From Actinomycetes bacterium (GTDB lineage: Bacteria > Actinomycetota > Actinomycetes > S36-B12 > CAIYMF01), in assembly GCA_029781935.1 (NCBI GenBank), contig JAKOVT010000237.1:1-40166 (forward strand): a DNA stretch of 40,166 bases. Reading direction: 5' to 3'. Both the position numbers and the translations under genes were made by a program. Of this stretch, positions 7,103 to 14,508 are shown in pieces. How positions within the stretch are numbered: the stretch's first letter is position 1; every line of letters begins with the position of its first letter. Below the pieces are notes generated by a model. The model was not told the DNA's origin, searched no databases, and worked only from the letters and a program-made list of their open reading frames with translations.

Positions 7103-7333
7103 GTGAGCGCCGACCTGGTCCGCGCGCTCGAGGCGCTGTCGCGCACCGAGCGGCACGCGTTCACGGCTGGTGTCGCGCAGCTGCGGGACGAGGACGTCGA
7201 CGCCGGCCGGCCTGATCGGGCCGCGGTGTGGGCGGCGCTGGTGGACGTCGCGCACGAGGTCAGCGTGCGCGAGCGGCTGGCGTTCGACGCGGTCGAGGAC
7301 GACTTCTGGCGCGTCGACGACGGCGGTGTCTGA
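7103..7333 (+). CDS. Small hypothetical phage-type protein
   Basis: A 76-residue, mostly helical acidic protein: SADLVRALEALSRTERHAFTAG then AALVDVAHEVSVRERLAFDAVEDDFW. GTG start at a GTGA overlap. Its TGA is followed by TGATG, so an ATG at 7333 could be read by re-initiation. No family recognised. It is the last well-formed gene before the capsid gene. Confidence 0.5.
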   Translation: MSADLVRALEALSRTERHAFTAGVAQLRDEDVDAGRPDRAAVWAALVDVAHEVSVRERLAFDAVEDDFWRVDDGGV

Positions 7334-7608
7334 TGTGCGCCGTAGACTCGTCGTCGAGCTCGGTTCTGCGCGCTGCACCTGGTCGACAACCGGTGCGGAC
7401 GGTGGGGCCTGGTGGATCGTCCGGGCGGCTTGCGCGACACGCGGCAGCCCGCAGGAAGGCTCGAGGCGCTGGTCACCTGCGCGACACGCGGTGGCCGTCG
7501 AGGCAGGCGCTTCGCCCGACTGAGAGCGACGGACCGCGGGTTCACCCCTTCACACATGCCTCAGCCCTTCGTGCGCGTTCGCGCCGGGGGCGGAATCGGA
7601 GCCACATC
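7333..7608 (+). other. Region between the coupled small genes and the capsid gene
   Basis: About 275 bp without a convincing gene. The frame opening at 7333 (TGATG junction) runs without a stop straight into the capsid frame, predicting a low-complexity 92-residue extension. Another frame ends in a TGA that overlaps the capsid ATG (ATGA, 7609-7612) and reads CALHLVDNRCGRWGLVD early on, but has no clear start. A 14-bp direct repeat, TGCGCGACACGCGG, occurs at 7431-7444 and 7478-7491. It may be the remains of a small gene damaged by a frameshift. Confidence 0.35.
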
Positions 7609-8850
7609 ATGAGCATCGTCGACACCTTCGTCGAGCAGCGGATGCGGACGTGGGAGAAGGCCAAGAGCCTCCTCGACCACGCCGAGTCCCAGAAGCGCGA
7701 CCTCACCGCGGAGGAGTCTCGTCAGTACGACGAGATGATCGCGGACATGGAGACCCTGCGGGGTCGGATCGACAGCGCCCGCACGGCGGAGTCCGAGACC
7801 CTCGACGCCGAGCGACGGTCCTTCGAGCTCCTCGGCCCGAACGGGTCGACCACGCACCGCAGCGACCAGGCGTTCGTCGACGAGATCCGCGCCTCGGTCA
7901 CGGCGAATGACCGGCGCCCGATCGAGGTCGGCCCCGTGCACCGCCGGTCCGGGTACCAGCCTGGCGTCGAGCGGCGAGCCCTCTCGACGGCATCCGGGTC
8001 CGGCCTTCAGTCGACGTCGTTCTACGACCAGGTGATCCTGCACATGGTGGACAGCGCGGCCGTCCTGGCGGCCGGCGCGACGGTCCTGCAGACGGAGAAC
8101 GGCAACCCGCTGAAGGTGCCCAAGACGACCGCGTTCTCGACCGCCGCGATCGTCTCCGAGGGCGGCGCGATCGGCTCGTCGGACCCGACCCTGGGCTCGG
8201 CATCGTTCGGTGCCTACAAGTACGGGTTCCTGGTCACCGCGTCGACCGAGCTCCTCGAGGACGCGTCGTTCGACGTCGCCGGCATGCTGGCCGCTCAGGC
8301 CGGCATCGCGATCGGGAACGCGTTCGGTGCGCACGCGATCACCGGCACCGGCACCGGCCAGCCGACCGGCGCGGTTACCGCCGCGACCCTCGGTGTCACT
8401 GGCGGCACGGGCGTCGCGGGTGCGTTCACAGGCGACAACCTGATCGACCTGTACCACTCGCTGGCCGAGCCCTACTCGCGGTCGAAGTCCGCGGGCTGGC
8501 TCATGCGGAACAACACCCTGGGCGCGGTCCGCAAGCTGAAGGACTCGCAGAACCGGTACCTGTTCGACGCGGCGATCCCCGACGGCATCGTGGGCGCCTC
8601 GGGCACCCTGCTCGGACGGCCGGTGTTCGCGGACCCGACGGTCGCTGCGGTCGCCCTGTCGGCGAAGTCGGTCCTGTTCGGCGACTGGTCAAAGTACTGG
8701 GTGCGCCTCGCTGGCCCGCTGCGGTTCGAGCGGTCGGACGAGTACGCGTTCGGGAACGACCAGACGACGTTCCGCTGCCTGGCCCGCATCGACGGCACCC
8801 TGCTCGACACCACCGGCGCGATCAAGTACTTCGCCGGCGCCGGCACCTGA
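7609..8850 (+). CDS. HK97-fold phage major capsid protein
   Basis: A 413-residue major capsid protein. Residues about 1-105 are a helical, charged delta domain (KAKSLLDHAESQKRDLTAEE, MIADMETLRGRID), which in HK97-type phages guides shell assembly and is then cut off. The mature part follows: FYDQVILHMVDSAAVLAAGA, TTAFSTAAIVSEGGAIGSSD, the E-loop/P-domain segment KYGFLVTASTELLEDASFDV, GNAFGAHAITGTGTGQPTGA, GWLMRNNTLGAVRKLKDSQN, and the closing RFERSDEYAFGNDQTTFRCLARIDG. The ATG at 7609 has GGAG about 8 nt upstream. No protease, portal or terminase gene is nearby, so use would depend on a helper phage, or the gene may be a relic. Length and all blocks are intact. Confidence 0.93.
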   Translation: MSIVDTFVEQRMRTWEKAKSLLDHAESQKRDLTAEESRQYDEMIADMETLRGRIDSARTAESETLDAERRSFELLGPNGSTTHRSDQAFVDEIRASVTANDRRPIEVGPVHRRSGYQPGVERRALSTASGSGLQSTSFYDQVILHMVDSAAVLAAGATVLQTENGNPLKVPKTTAFSTAAIVSEGGAIGSSDPTLGSASFGAYKYGFLVTASTELLEDASFDVAGMLAAQAGIAIGNAFGAHAITGTGTGQPTGAVTAATLGVTGGTGVAGAFTGDNLIDLYHSLAEPYSRSKSAGWLMRNNTLGAVRKLKDSQNRYLFDAAIPDGIVGASGTLLGRPVFADPTVAAVALSAKSVLFGDWSKYWVRLAGPLRFERSDEYAFGNDQTTFRCLARIDGTLLDTTGAIKYFAGAGT

Positions 8851-8852
8851 TC

Positions 8853-8906
8853 GTCCCTCGCCCCGGCCCGGGTTCTCGTTGCTGTCACCCGAGCCGGGGC
8901 AGGGAC
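8853..8906 (+). terminator. Strong hairpin after the capsid gene
   Basis: CCCCGGCCCGGGT (8861-8873) pairs with ACCCGAGCCGGGG (8887-8899) with one mismatch. The stem extends outward through GTCCC/GGGAC with a small bulge, giving about 20 pairs. There is no U-tract, so it may weaken transcription or stabilise the capsid mRNA 3' end rather than stop transcription fully. Confidence 0.5.
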
Positions 8907-8909
8907 AGG

Positions 8910-8972
8910 TCGGGGTGCGGGCGCGCCGGGTCACCGTGTCGCCGGTGCCTTGTCGCTGCGCCCGCACCCCGA
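8910..8972 (+). other. Perfect 15-bp stem with inner hairpin, 5' of the acidic protein gene
   Basis: TCGGGGTGCGGGCGC (8910-8924) pairs perfectly with GCGCCCGCACCCCGA (8958-8972). The 33-nt loop carries its own CACCG/CGGTG stem (8932-8936 with 8943-8947). It ends 28 nt before the next start codon. Possible roles are a second terminator, a translational control structure, or a recognition site for packaging; none is shown. Confidence 0.5.
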
Positions 8973-8999
8973 GCACCCCACTCACGGAAGGCAACCGCC

Positions 9000-9215
9000 A
9001 TGGATGTTCGTCTCCGCCTCCAGCTCACCGGCACCCGCGACGGGCAGCCCTGGCCCCCGCCCGGCACCCTCGTCGACCTCCCCGACCAGGAGGCCGAGGA
9101 TCTCATCGCGGCGGGCCTTGCCACCGACCCTGACGACGTCGACGAGGACCAGGACGACGACGAGCTCGAGGACGACGACGAGGGCCGCGCGCTCGAGGAG
9201 CTCGGCGCCTTTTAG
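9000..9215 (+). CDS. Small acidic head-region protein
   Basis: A 71-residue protein starting MDVRLRLQLTGTRDGQPWPP, with GGAAGG 8 nt upstream. The N-terminal half has a short beta-barrel pattern (TGTRDGQPWPPPGTLVDLPDQEAEDLIAAGLA) typical of tiny proteins encoded just downstream of actinophage capsid genes. The C-terminal half is a run of Asp/Glu (DDVDEDQDDDELEDDDEG). Such proteins are thought to act in head completion or as capsid decoration, but this one is not characterised. Its presence beside the capsid gene supports an origin of both from one phage head module. Confidence 0.65.
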   Translation: MDVRLRLQLTGTRDGQPWPPPGTLVDLPDQEAEDLIAAGLATDPDDVDEDQDDDELEDDDEGRALEELGAF

Positions 9216-9487
9216 CCCACGCACGCGCCGTGACCAGGCCGTCGGCGGCCTGCTTGACCGTCGTGCGCCAGGACGTGAGGCGTTCCGCTTCGCCGTCCGT
9301 CAGCTTCAGCAACGGTTGGAAGTTGACCACCATGCGCCCGACCTCGACCGAGATCTCCTCGTTCTGGCGACATCCGTTCCGTGGCCCGCCAGGTGTCGGC
9401 CTGCTGGGCAGCCTTCGAGGCGCTGCCGCCAGCCCTCAAGGTCCTTCCGGACCCACCCCTACCCGAGACGCGCGAGGACCCCGCCAC
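9212..9487 (-). pseudogene. Frameshifted remnant of an unknown gene
   Basis: Two minus-strand frames read as one protein if a single T near 9366 is removed. The first gives SKAAQQADTWRATERM; the second continues RQNEEISVEVGRMVVNFQPL, LKLTDGEAERLTSWRTTVKQ and AADGLVTARAWAKRR. The second part has normal, helical protein composition, unlike a random frame. No family recognised. The reading frame runs into the end of the plus-strand acidic gene, so its 3' end is lost or overlaps. The rest of the 9216-9565 gap holds only a terminator hairpin. Confidence 0.35.
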
Positions 9488-9508
9488 AGACTCGTGACGG
9501 GGTCCTCG
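9473..9508. terminator. Bidirectional terminator hairpin
   Basis: CGAGGACCCCG (9473-9483) and CGGGGTCCTCG (9498-9508) form a perfect 11-bp stem with a 14-nt loop. It lies between the rightward capsid operon and the leftward DUF6907-like genes, the expected place for a shared terminator. Confidence 0.6.
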
Positions 9509-9565
9509 TCGCCCGGGGTCGGCCCCGCCGCGACGGGGGAGACGCAGCAGGGCCGACGTTCGAGG

Positions 9566-9976
9566 CTACTCGACCGCGTCGAGCAGCTCCGAGATCCCCA
9601 GGAACACAAGGCGCGCCTCGGGGATCGTCAGCTCGAGCATGGTCGAGTCGTTGAGCATGAGCACCATGCGGGGGTCGCTCTCCCGCCAGCGCTGCGTGAC
9701 GTAGATCCGCAGGTCGTTCTCGAGCCACTCGAAGCCCCCGCCGCGGGGGTGCTCCCACGCGCGCGGCTTCATCACCTCGAGCGGGTCGATCACTGCGGCG
9801 TACTCGCTGTAGTGCACCCGGTCGTCGGGGTGCTGCCAGGCCGGGTCGTCCCGGTGCTGGCGCTTGCCCGCCTCGGTGCACCACGAGGGGCAGGGACCGT
9901 AGCTGCGCCCCTCGTCCTCGGCGGCCGTCTCCCTCACCCCCGGTCGCGCGACCGGAACGTTCTTCGTCGTCGTCAT
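9566..9976 (-). CDS. DUF6907-like protein with CPSWC motif (1)
   Basis: A 136-residue protein beginning MTTTKNVPV. It has the CPSWC-x-EAG motif near residue 30, then histidines (HRDDPAWQHPDDRVHYS) that could complete a metal site, followed by an alpha/beta domain ending NDSTMLELTIPEARLVFLGISELLDAV. The layout matches the DUF6907 family, common in actinobacterial plasmids and prophages and of unknown function. Its ATG overlaps the stop of the paralogous upstream gene (ATGA at 9973-9976), so the two are co-transcribed. It differs from its neighbour mainly in an inserted middle segment. Confidence 0.65.
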   Translation of the reverse strand: MTTTKNVPVARPGVRETAAEDEGRSYGPCPSWCTEAGKRQHRDDPAWQHPDDRVHYSEYAAVIDPLEVMKPRAWEHPRGGGFEWLENDLRIYVTQRWRESDPRMVLMLNDSTMLELTIPEARLVFLGISELLDAVE

Positions 9977-10347
9977 GACTGCACCCCCGGCACGGTCGTC
10001 AGTACCTCGGCCGCCCGGGCGACCATCGCCGCGAGGTCGCGGAACTGGTCCACCTCGAGCGTGCTGTCGCGACGCGCACCCCCGATCTGGAACTCGACGG
10101 CGTTGCCGGCCATGTTGATGTTGACCTCGGGCGGCACGTCGTAGCCCAGCATCAGGCGGGACACCTCGCTCAGGACCAGGCGGACGTCGGTGTCCTCGTC
10201 GATGGATGCCAGCACGCGTGTGTGCCAGATGTCGTCGAGGGTCCTGACCTCCCGACTGTGGTCTGCGGTGCACCAGTCGGGGCAGTCGAGGCGGATCGGG
10301 ATGCTCACTGTCCGGCCCTCGCTGGTCGGTACGGTGTTCGTGGTCAT
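9973..10347 (-). CDS. DUF6907-like protein with CPDWC motif (2)
   Basis: A 124-residue protein starting MTTNTVPTSEGR, with AAGGTGAG just upstream of the ATG at 10347. It has CPDWC-TADH near residue 22, a beta-rich core (DVRLVLSEVSRLMLGYDVPP, EVNINMAGNAVEFQIG) and a C-terminal helix DQFRDLAAMVARAAEVL. It is collinear with the next gene, with which it overlaps by 4 bp, so the pair probably arose by duplication. Function unknown. It is the rightmost protein gene of the element, transcribed inward from the attR end. Confidence 0.65.
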   Translation of the reverse strand: MTTNTVPTSEGRTVSIPIRLDCPDWCTADHSREVRTLDDIWHTRVLASIDEDTDVRLVLSEVSRLMLGYDVPPEVNINMAGNAVEFQIGGARRDSTLEVDQFRDLAAMVARAAEVLTTVPGVQS

Positions 10348-10456
10348 GCGGAACTCACCTTTCCGTGTGTCCTGGCCCGCCTGGGATTCGTGCCCGGGCG
10401 GGCCGCCTTGCGTTGGTGCGGGAAGCCGTCCCGCGGCGGATGGTGCCGCGAGTCCC

Positions 10457-10479
10457 GTTGTCCCCCTGCGTTGTCCCCA
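10457..10479. repeat. Right arm-type direct repeat pair (GTTGTCCCC x2)
   Basis: Matches the pair at 3119-3140 with one extra base between the two GTTGTCCCC units, in the same orientation. It lies 58 bp inside attR. The integrase-binding role is inferred. Confidence 0.5.
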
Positions 10480-10486
10480 GACGCAG

Positions 10487-10522
10487 CAGAGGCGGCACCC
10501 GCTCTCGCGTGTACCGCCTCTG
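10487..10522 (-). terminator. Terminator-like hairpin downstream of tRNA-Pro
   Basis: CAGAGGCGGCAC (10487-10498) and GTACCGCCTCTG (10511-10522) form an 11-of-12-bp stem, 18 nt beyond the tRNA 3' end. It is supplied by the element and replaces the chromosomal terminator now stranded at attL. Confidence 0.55.
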
Positions 10523-10537
10523 ACCTGCTGCGATTTC

Positions 10538-10613
<76 letters not shown>

Positions 10614-10650
10614 AGTGGTGCCTCCGCGCGGTCGCCCGAGCGGCTCCGGA

Positions 10651-10656
10651 AGATTA
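10651..10656 (-). promoter_or_regulatory. Candidate -10 box of tRNA-Pro
   Basis: TAATCT on the minus strand, 37 nt before the tRNA 5' end. No clear -35 is seen at 16-18 bp. The stretch 10614-10699 holds nothing else. Confidence 0.35.
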
Positions 10657-10699
10657 CCCCACCGGCGCGGTGAGACCGAAAACGACTCCTCGCCGCGGC

Positions 10700-12292
10700 T
10701 CACCCGCCCGGCTCGACGTCGGGCGCGCCGTAACCGCCCCCGGCCGAACTCGTGAACGACACCGTGTCGCCTCGGCGGTAGCGCAGATAGCCCTTGCCGG
10801 GGATCGTCGTGAACTCGGTCTCCCCGGCCCGCCGCAGTCGCACGACGGCGGCCGCACCCGGGAGCCCCCCGTCGCGGCCCTTGGCCGCGAACTCCGGGCG
10901 TGTCTGCTCGACGTAGTGGGTGCCGTCGCCGTGGTCGGCGAGCAGCGTGATGTCGCGACGCAGCGCCATACCCCCGCGGTGCCGTCCCGCGCCGCCGGAC
11001 CCCTCGACGAGCTCGGTGCGCTCGACTCGCCAGGGGTACTCGAGCTCGGCGATCTCGGTCGGCAGGATGGCGCAGTTGCTCGTGTAGGTGTCGAGCGCGT
11101 GCTCGCCGTCGGCGTCGCGTCGGGCCCCTGTGCCGCCGCCGAGGATGTCGGCCAGGATCGTCTCCTTGCCCCAGCGCTGATCCCACGCCCGCAGCGTCCA
11201 CGCCGGGAACGAGACGTGCGATCCGGCGATGGCCCGCTCGGGCAGGAGCTCGCCGAGGGCCTCGACCATGAGGTCGGCGATGCGCTGCACGGCGAGGTGC
11301 CGTGCCGACAGCGGTGCCGGGTGCAACGGGTTGACCAGGCTGCCCTCCGGGGCGATCACGTCGACGAGACGCGTGAGCCCGTCGTTCTGCCGCACTCCGG
11401 AGTCGCCGGCGAAGCAGCGCACAGCGAAGTAGACGCCGGCGTGCGTGCTCGCGATCGGTACGTTCAGGCCGGTGGGCACCTGGTCGGCCGTGCCTGTGAA
11501 GTCGACCACCAGCCGTGCCGCGGAGGCCCTCACGGTGACGGCGATGCGGGTGGGCGCAGCGCCGTCGATGCCGCCGTCCATGAAGCCCTCGACCGACGCG
11601 GCGCGGTCGGGCCACGAGCTGAAGAGGGCCGCGGCCCGGCGCTCGGTGTCGTCGAGCAGCAGCTCCATAGCCTCGACCACAGTGGCGCGGCCGTGGCGGG
11701 CGCACAGCTCCTGGATGCGCTCGATGCCGCGCTTGCAGGCGGCGAGCTGCGCTCCGATATCACCCATGGTCGAGTGCGGGTCGCGCACGTTGGCAGCGAT
11801 CATCGATGCGACCGCCTCGTTGCGGCGACCGCCGTCGACGTACTTGATCGCCGGGAAGATCACGCCCTCCTGGTAGATCTCGGTCGTGAGGGGGCTCTCG
11901 GTGCCGGGGTAGGTCCCGCCGACGTCGATGTGGTGGGCGATCGAACCGGCGTAGGCGACCAGTGCGCCGTCGACGTAGACGGGCATGAAGATCTGCAGAT
12001 CGTTGGTGTGCGTCCCGCCCAGGTAGGGGTTGTTGGTCAGGACGGCGTCGCCCTCGGCGAGAGCTCCGTGTGCGTCGAGCGCCGCGCCGAGGGCGAACTG
12101 CATGAGACCGAGCTGCGCCGGGATCTGCTCGCTGTGCGCGACCATGCGCCCCTGCGAGTCGAACAGGCCGCAGCAGAAGTCCAGCATCTCGCGGATGATC
12201 GGCGAGAACGACGAGCGGTACTCGACGACGGCCATCTCCTCGCTGATCGCGAAGAGCGCGTTGCCGAGGATCTCCTGGGTGACGGCGTCCAC
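10700..12292 (-). CDS. hyuB: Hydantoinase B/oxoprolinase family, B subunit
   Basis: A 530-residue HyuB-type protein. Family blocks seen are VTQEILGNALFAISEEMAVV at the start, SSFSPIIREMLDFCCGLFD, GLMQFALGAALDAHGALAEG with DAVLTNNPYLGGTHTNDLQI, AHHIDVGG, DPHSTMGDIGAQLAACKRGI, ELVEGSGGAGRHRGGMALRR and the C-terminal SSAGGGYGAP. With HyuA it would form the ATP-dependent enzyme that opens cyclic amides (hydantoins, 5-oxoproline, N-methylhydantoin, caprolactam) or carboxylates ketones; the substrate is not readable. The GTG start lies one base after the hyuA stop, with GGGAGGG 8 nt upstream, so the subunits are coupled. Full length. Confidence 0.92.
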   Translation of the reverse strand: MDAVTQEILGNALFAISEEMAVVEYRSSFSPIIREMLDFCCGLFDSQGRMVAHSEQIPAQLGLMQFALGAALDAHGALAEGDAVLTNNPYLGGTHTNDLQIFMPVYVDGALVAYAGSIAHHIDVGGTYPGTESPLTTEIYQEGVIFPAIKYVDGGRRNEAVASMIAANVRDPHSTMGDIGAQLAACKRGIERIQELCARHGRATVVEAMELLLDDTERRAAALFSSWPDRAASVEGFMDGGIDGAAPTRIAVTVRASAARLVVDFTGTADQVPTGLNVPIASTHAGVYFAVRCFAGDSGVRQNDGLTRLVDVIAPEGSLVNPLHPAPLSARHLAVQRIADLMVEALGELLPERAIAGSHVSFPAWTLRAWDQRWGKETILADILGGGTGARRDADGEHALDTYTSNCAILPTEIAELEYPWRVERTELVEGSGGAGRHRGGMALRRDITLLADHGDGTHYVEQTRPEFAAKGRDGGLPGAAAVVRLRRAGETEFTTIPGKGYLRYRRGDTVSFTSSAGGGYGAPDVEPGG

Positions 12293-12293
12293 C

Positions 12294-14357
12294 TCAGCCC
12301 TCCCCTCTCTCGAGCAGCAGCGACCCGGCGGCGACGCGGCGAGCGGTCCAGCCCGGGAAGAGCAGCGTGGTGGTGTCCTCCTGCTCGATGAGCGCAGGTC
12401 CGTGCACCCGTTCCGCACCGATCCCGGTCCGGTCGAGCACGACGGCCTCCCGCCACTCCCCCCGCATCCACACCCTGCGCCGGCCCATCGGCGTCGACAG
12501 CGGCAGGTCCGGCGCATGCACGTCGATCGGCACCTCCGGGGCCGTGGCGACCACGCGGACCGCGACCAGCTCCATCGGCGTGCCGTCCAGCACGTAGTCG
12601 TACGCCGCGCGGTGCGCCGCCACGAAGGCCCGCTCGGCTGTCGTCACGGCGTGCTCCCCCACCCGGCCGTCGTCGTCGACGGGCAGCGGGACGGTGAGGC
12701 TGTAGGCCTGCCCGCTGTAGCGGAGATCGGCTGCGAACGAGAGCGTGCCGCTGCCCGCGTGACCGCTCTGGTCGAGCAGCGCGCGGGCCCTGGCAGCGAG
12801 AGCGTCGACCTGCTCCTGCAGCTCGGCCCGCACGATGCGGTCGGTGCCTCGGACCCAGCTGCGTCCCAGGTCGTGGCGGACGTCGGTGAGCAGCAGCCCG
12901 AGCGCCGCTGTCACGCCGGGGTACAGCGGTACGAGCACGGAGGTCATGTCGAGCTCCTCGGCCAGCGAGCACCCGTGCATCGGACCGGCACCCCCGAGCG
13001 CGACCAGGGTCATCGAGCGCGGATCGATCCCGCGCGCGACCGAGATGACGCGCAGCGCCGAGGCCATGTTCGCGTCGGCCACGCGGATGATGGCGGCGGC
13101 GGCGTCCTCGACGCCCGCGGCCATCGCATCCGCCACGTGGGTGCGCACGGCCGACTCGGCGAGGCCAGGGTCGAGCTTGAGGTCGCCGCCCAGCGTGCGC
13201 TGCGCGGTGAGCGTCCCGAGGACGACGTGCGCGTCGGTCACCGTCGGCAGCTCGCCGCCCCGTCCGTACGCCGCCGGACCAGGGACGGCGCCAGCACTGT
13301 CGGGGCCCACGCGCAGCGCACCGAACGCGTCGACGTGCGCGAGCGAGCCGCCGCCGGCGCCGATGCACAGGACGTCGACCTGCGGCAGGTTCACGCGGTG
13401 CCCCGACTGCTCGCCGATCCAGCGCACCTGCGGCTCGCCGTCCCGCACGACGGCGAGGTCGGCCGTGGTCCCGCCCATGTCGAACGTAAGCAGGTCGCGA
13501 AGGCCCGCAGCCGCAGCCAGTCGAGCAGCACCGACGACGCCTGCCGCAGGGCCGGACGTCACCAAGGACACGGGGAGGTCGGCGGCGGTGCGCGCCGCAG
13601 CGAGCCCGCCGTTGGAGCGCATGAGGTGCAGCGGCACACGGACTCCGCGCCGGGCGACCGCGTCGGCGAGCCGGGCCACGTACCCGCCGACCAGGGGCAG
13701 CAGAGCGGCGTTCACGGCCGTCGTGCTGGCCCGCAGGAACTCCCGGATCTCGGGGGCCACGTCGCTGGAGATCGTGACCGGCACGCCGGGCAGCTCCCGC
13801 CGCAGGATCTCGGCCACCCGCTGCTCGTGGTCGGCGTTGAGGAACGAGAACAGCAGGACCACCGCCACCGACTCCACGCCGGCCGCACGCAGCTGCTCCG
13901 CTGCCGCGACCACGGAGGCTTCGTCCAGCGGTTCGAGCTCCTGGCCCTCCGGGCCGATCCGGCCGACGACCTCCGTGCAGCGCTCGCGCGGGACGACCGG
14001 TCGGGGCTCCGGCGTCCAGAGGTCGTAGACGTGCCGGCGCTGCTGCGTGCCGATCGCGAGCACATCGCGGAAGCCGCGGTTGGTCACCAGTCCGGCCCGC
14101 GCCAGCGTGTCCTGCACCAGCGCATTGGTCGCAACGGTCGTCCCGTGGGCCAGGAAGTCGATGTGCGACGCCGGCAGGCCCGAGCGCGACTCGAGCACCG
14201 ACAGGCTCTCGAGGAAGCCGACCGAGACGTCGTCCGGGGTGGAGGGAACCTTGGCGATGTGCAGGCTCCCGCCACGGTCGACCACGACCGCATCCGTGAA
14301 GGTGCCGCCGACGTCGATCCCCACGCGTACGTGCGGCTCTGCACTGCGGTCCGGCAC
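12294..14357 (-). CDS. hyuA: Hydantoinase/oxoprolinase family, A subunit (ATP-binding)
   Basis: A 687-residue HyuA-type protein of the acetate/sugar-kinase/HSP70 fold. Phosphate-binding blocks are VGIDVGGTFTDAVVVD at the N-terminus and LTFDMGGTTADLAVV mid-protein; LVALGGAGPMHGCSLAEEL follows, and the C-terminal domain ends ALIEQEDTTTLLFPGWTARR. It is thought to phosphorylate the ring or carbonyl oxygen so that HyuB can complete hydrolysis. The GTG start at 14357 is chosen for AGGAGG 8 nt upstream; the open frame extends further without a better site. The gene leads the hyuA-hyuB operon and is divergent from the fused regulator, with the shared 22-nt motif 111 nt upstream. Confidence 0.93.
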   Translation of the reverse strand: MPDRSAEPHVRVGIDVGGTFTDAVVVDRGGSLHIAKVPSTPDDVSVGFLESLSVLESRSGLPASHIDFLAHGTTVATNALVQDTLARAGLVTNRGFRDVLAIGTQQRRHVYDLWTPEPRPVVPRERCTEVVGRIGPEGQELEPLDEASVVAAAEQLRAAGVESVAVVLLFSFLNADHEQRVAEILRRELPGVPVTISSDVAPEIREFLRASTTAVNAALLPLVGGYVARLADAVARRGVRVPLHLMRSNGGLAAARTAADLPVSLVTSGPAAGVVGAARLAAAAGLRDLLTFDMGGTTADLAVVRDGEPQVRWIGEQSGHRVNLPQVDVLCIGAGGGSLAHVDAFGALRVGPDSAGAVPGPAAYGRGGELPTVTDAHVVLGTLTAQRTLGGDLKLDPGLAESAVRTHVADAMAAGVEDAAAAIIRVADANMASALRVISVARGIDPRSMTLVALGGAGPMHGCSLAEELDMTSVLVPLYPGVTAALGLLLTDVRHDLGRSWVRGTDRIVRAELQEQVDALAARARALLDQSGHAGSGTLSFAADLRYSGQAYSLTVPLPVDDDGRVGEHAVTTAERAFVAAHRAAYDYVLDGTPMELVAVRVVATAPEVPIDVHAPDLPLSTPMGRRRVWMRGEWREAVVLDRTGIGAERVHGPALIEQEDTTTLLFPGWTARRVAAGSLLLERGEG

Positions 14358-14467
14358 GGCTGCCTCCTGCTCGGTCGTCCCACGGGACGGGTCCGTGTCT
14401 CGGATCCCGGCACCCCAGGGGACAGATCCCGGGGCGACCGTTACATTCCAGCCGAGCACGAGCGACT

Positions 14468-14489
14468 CGTCATGCGTCATACGACGGAC
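14468..14489. promoter_or_regulatory. Candidate operator, copy 1 (hyuA/regulator)
   Basis: CGTCATGCGTCAT, two variable bases, then GACGGAC. Twenty of 22 positions equal the copy at 21109-21130. It contains a GTCAT direct repeat 7 bp apart and the palindrome CGTC-N4-GACG. It sits 20 nt before the regulator start and 111 nt before hyuA, so binding would directly affect the regulator's own expression. Confidence 0.6.
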
Positions 14490-14508
14490 ACTCCGGGAGG
14501 CGAGTGCG

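Larger units (their letters stand above)
6669..7106 (+). pseudogene. Small coupled gene interrupted by a 321-bp insertion
   Basis: An open frame of 145 codons starting with ATG at an ATGA overlap and ending with TGA at 7104-7106 at a GTGA overlap with the next gene. Both junctions match the pattern of this operon, but the middle is very Arg/Ser-rich because it is the antisense of a ParB-like gene fragment. Removing one 29-bp repeat plus the insert (321 bp, exactly 107 codons) leaves a 38-residue peptide beginning MTRRLFRSRVSG. I infer a small original gene into which the repeat-flanked segment was placed without breaking the frame. Confidence 0.4.

Noticed and set aside
7609-8850. Encapsulin nanocompartment shell
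   Set aside because: The delta-domain-like N-terminus, linked integrase and the neighbouring head-type protein point to a phage capsid, and no cargo enzyme is present.
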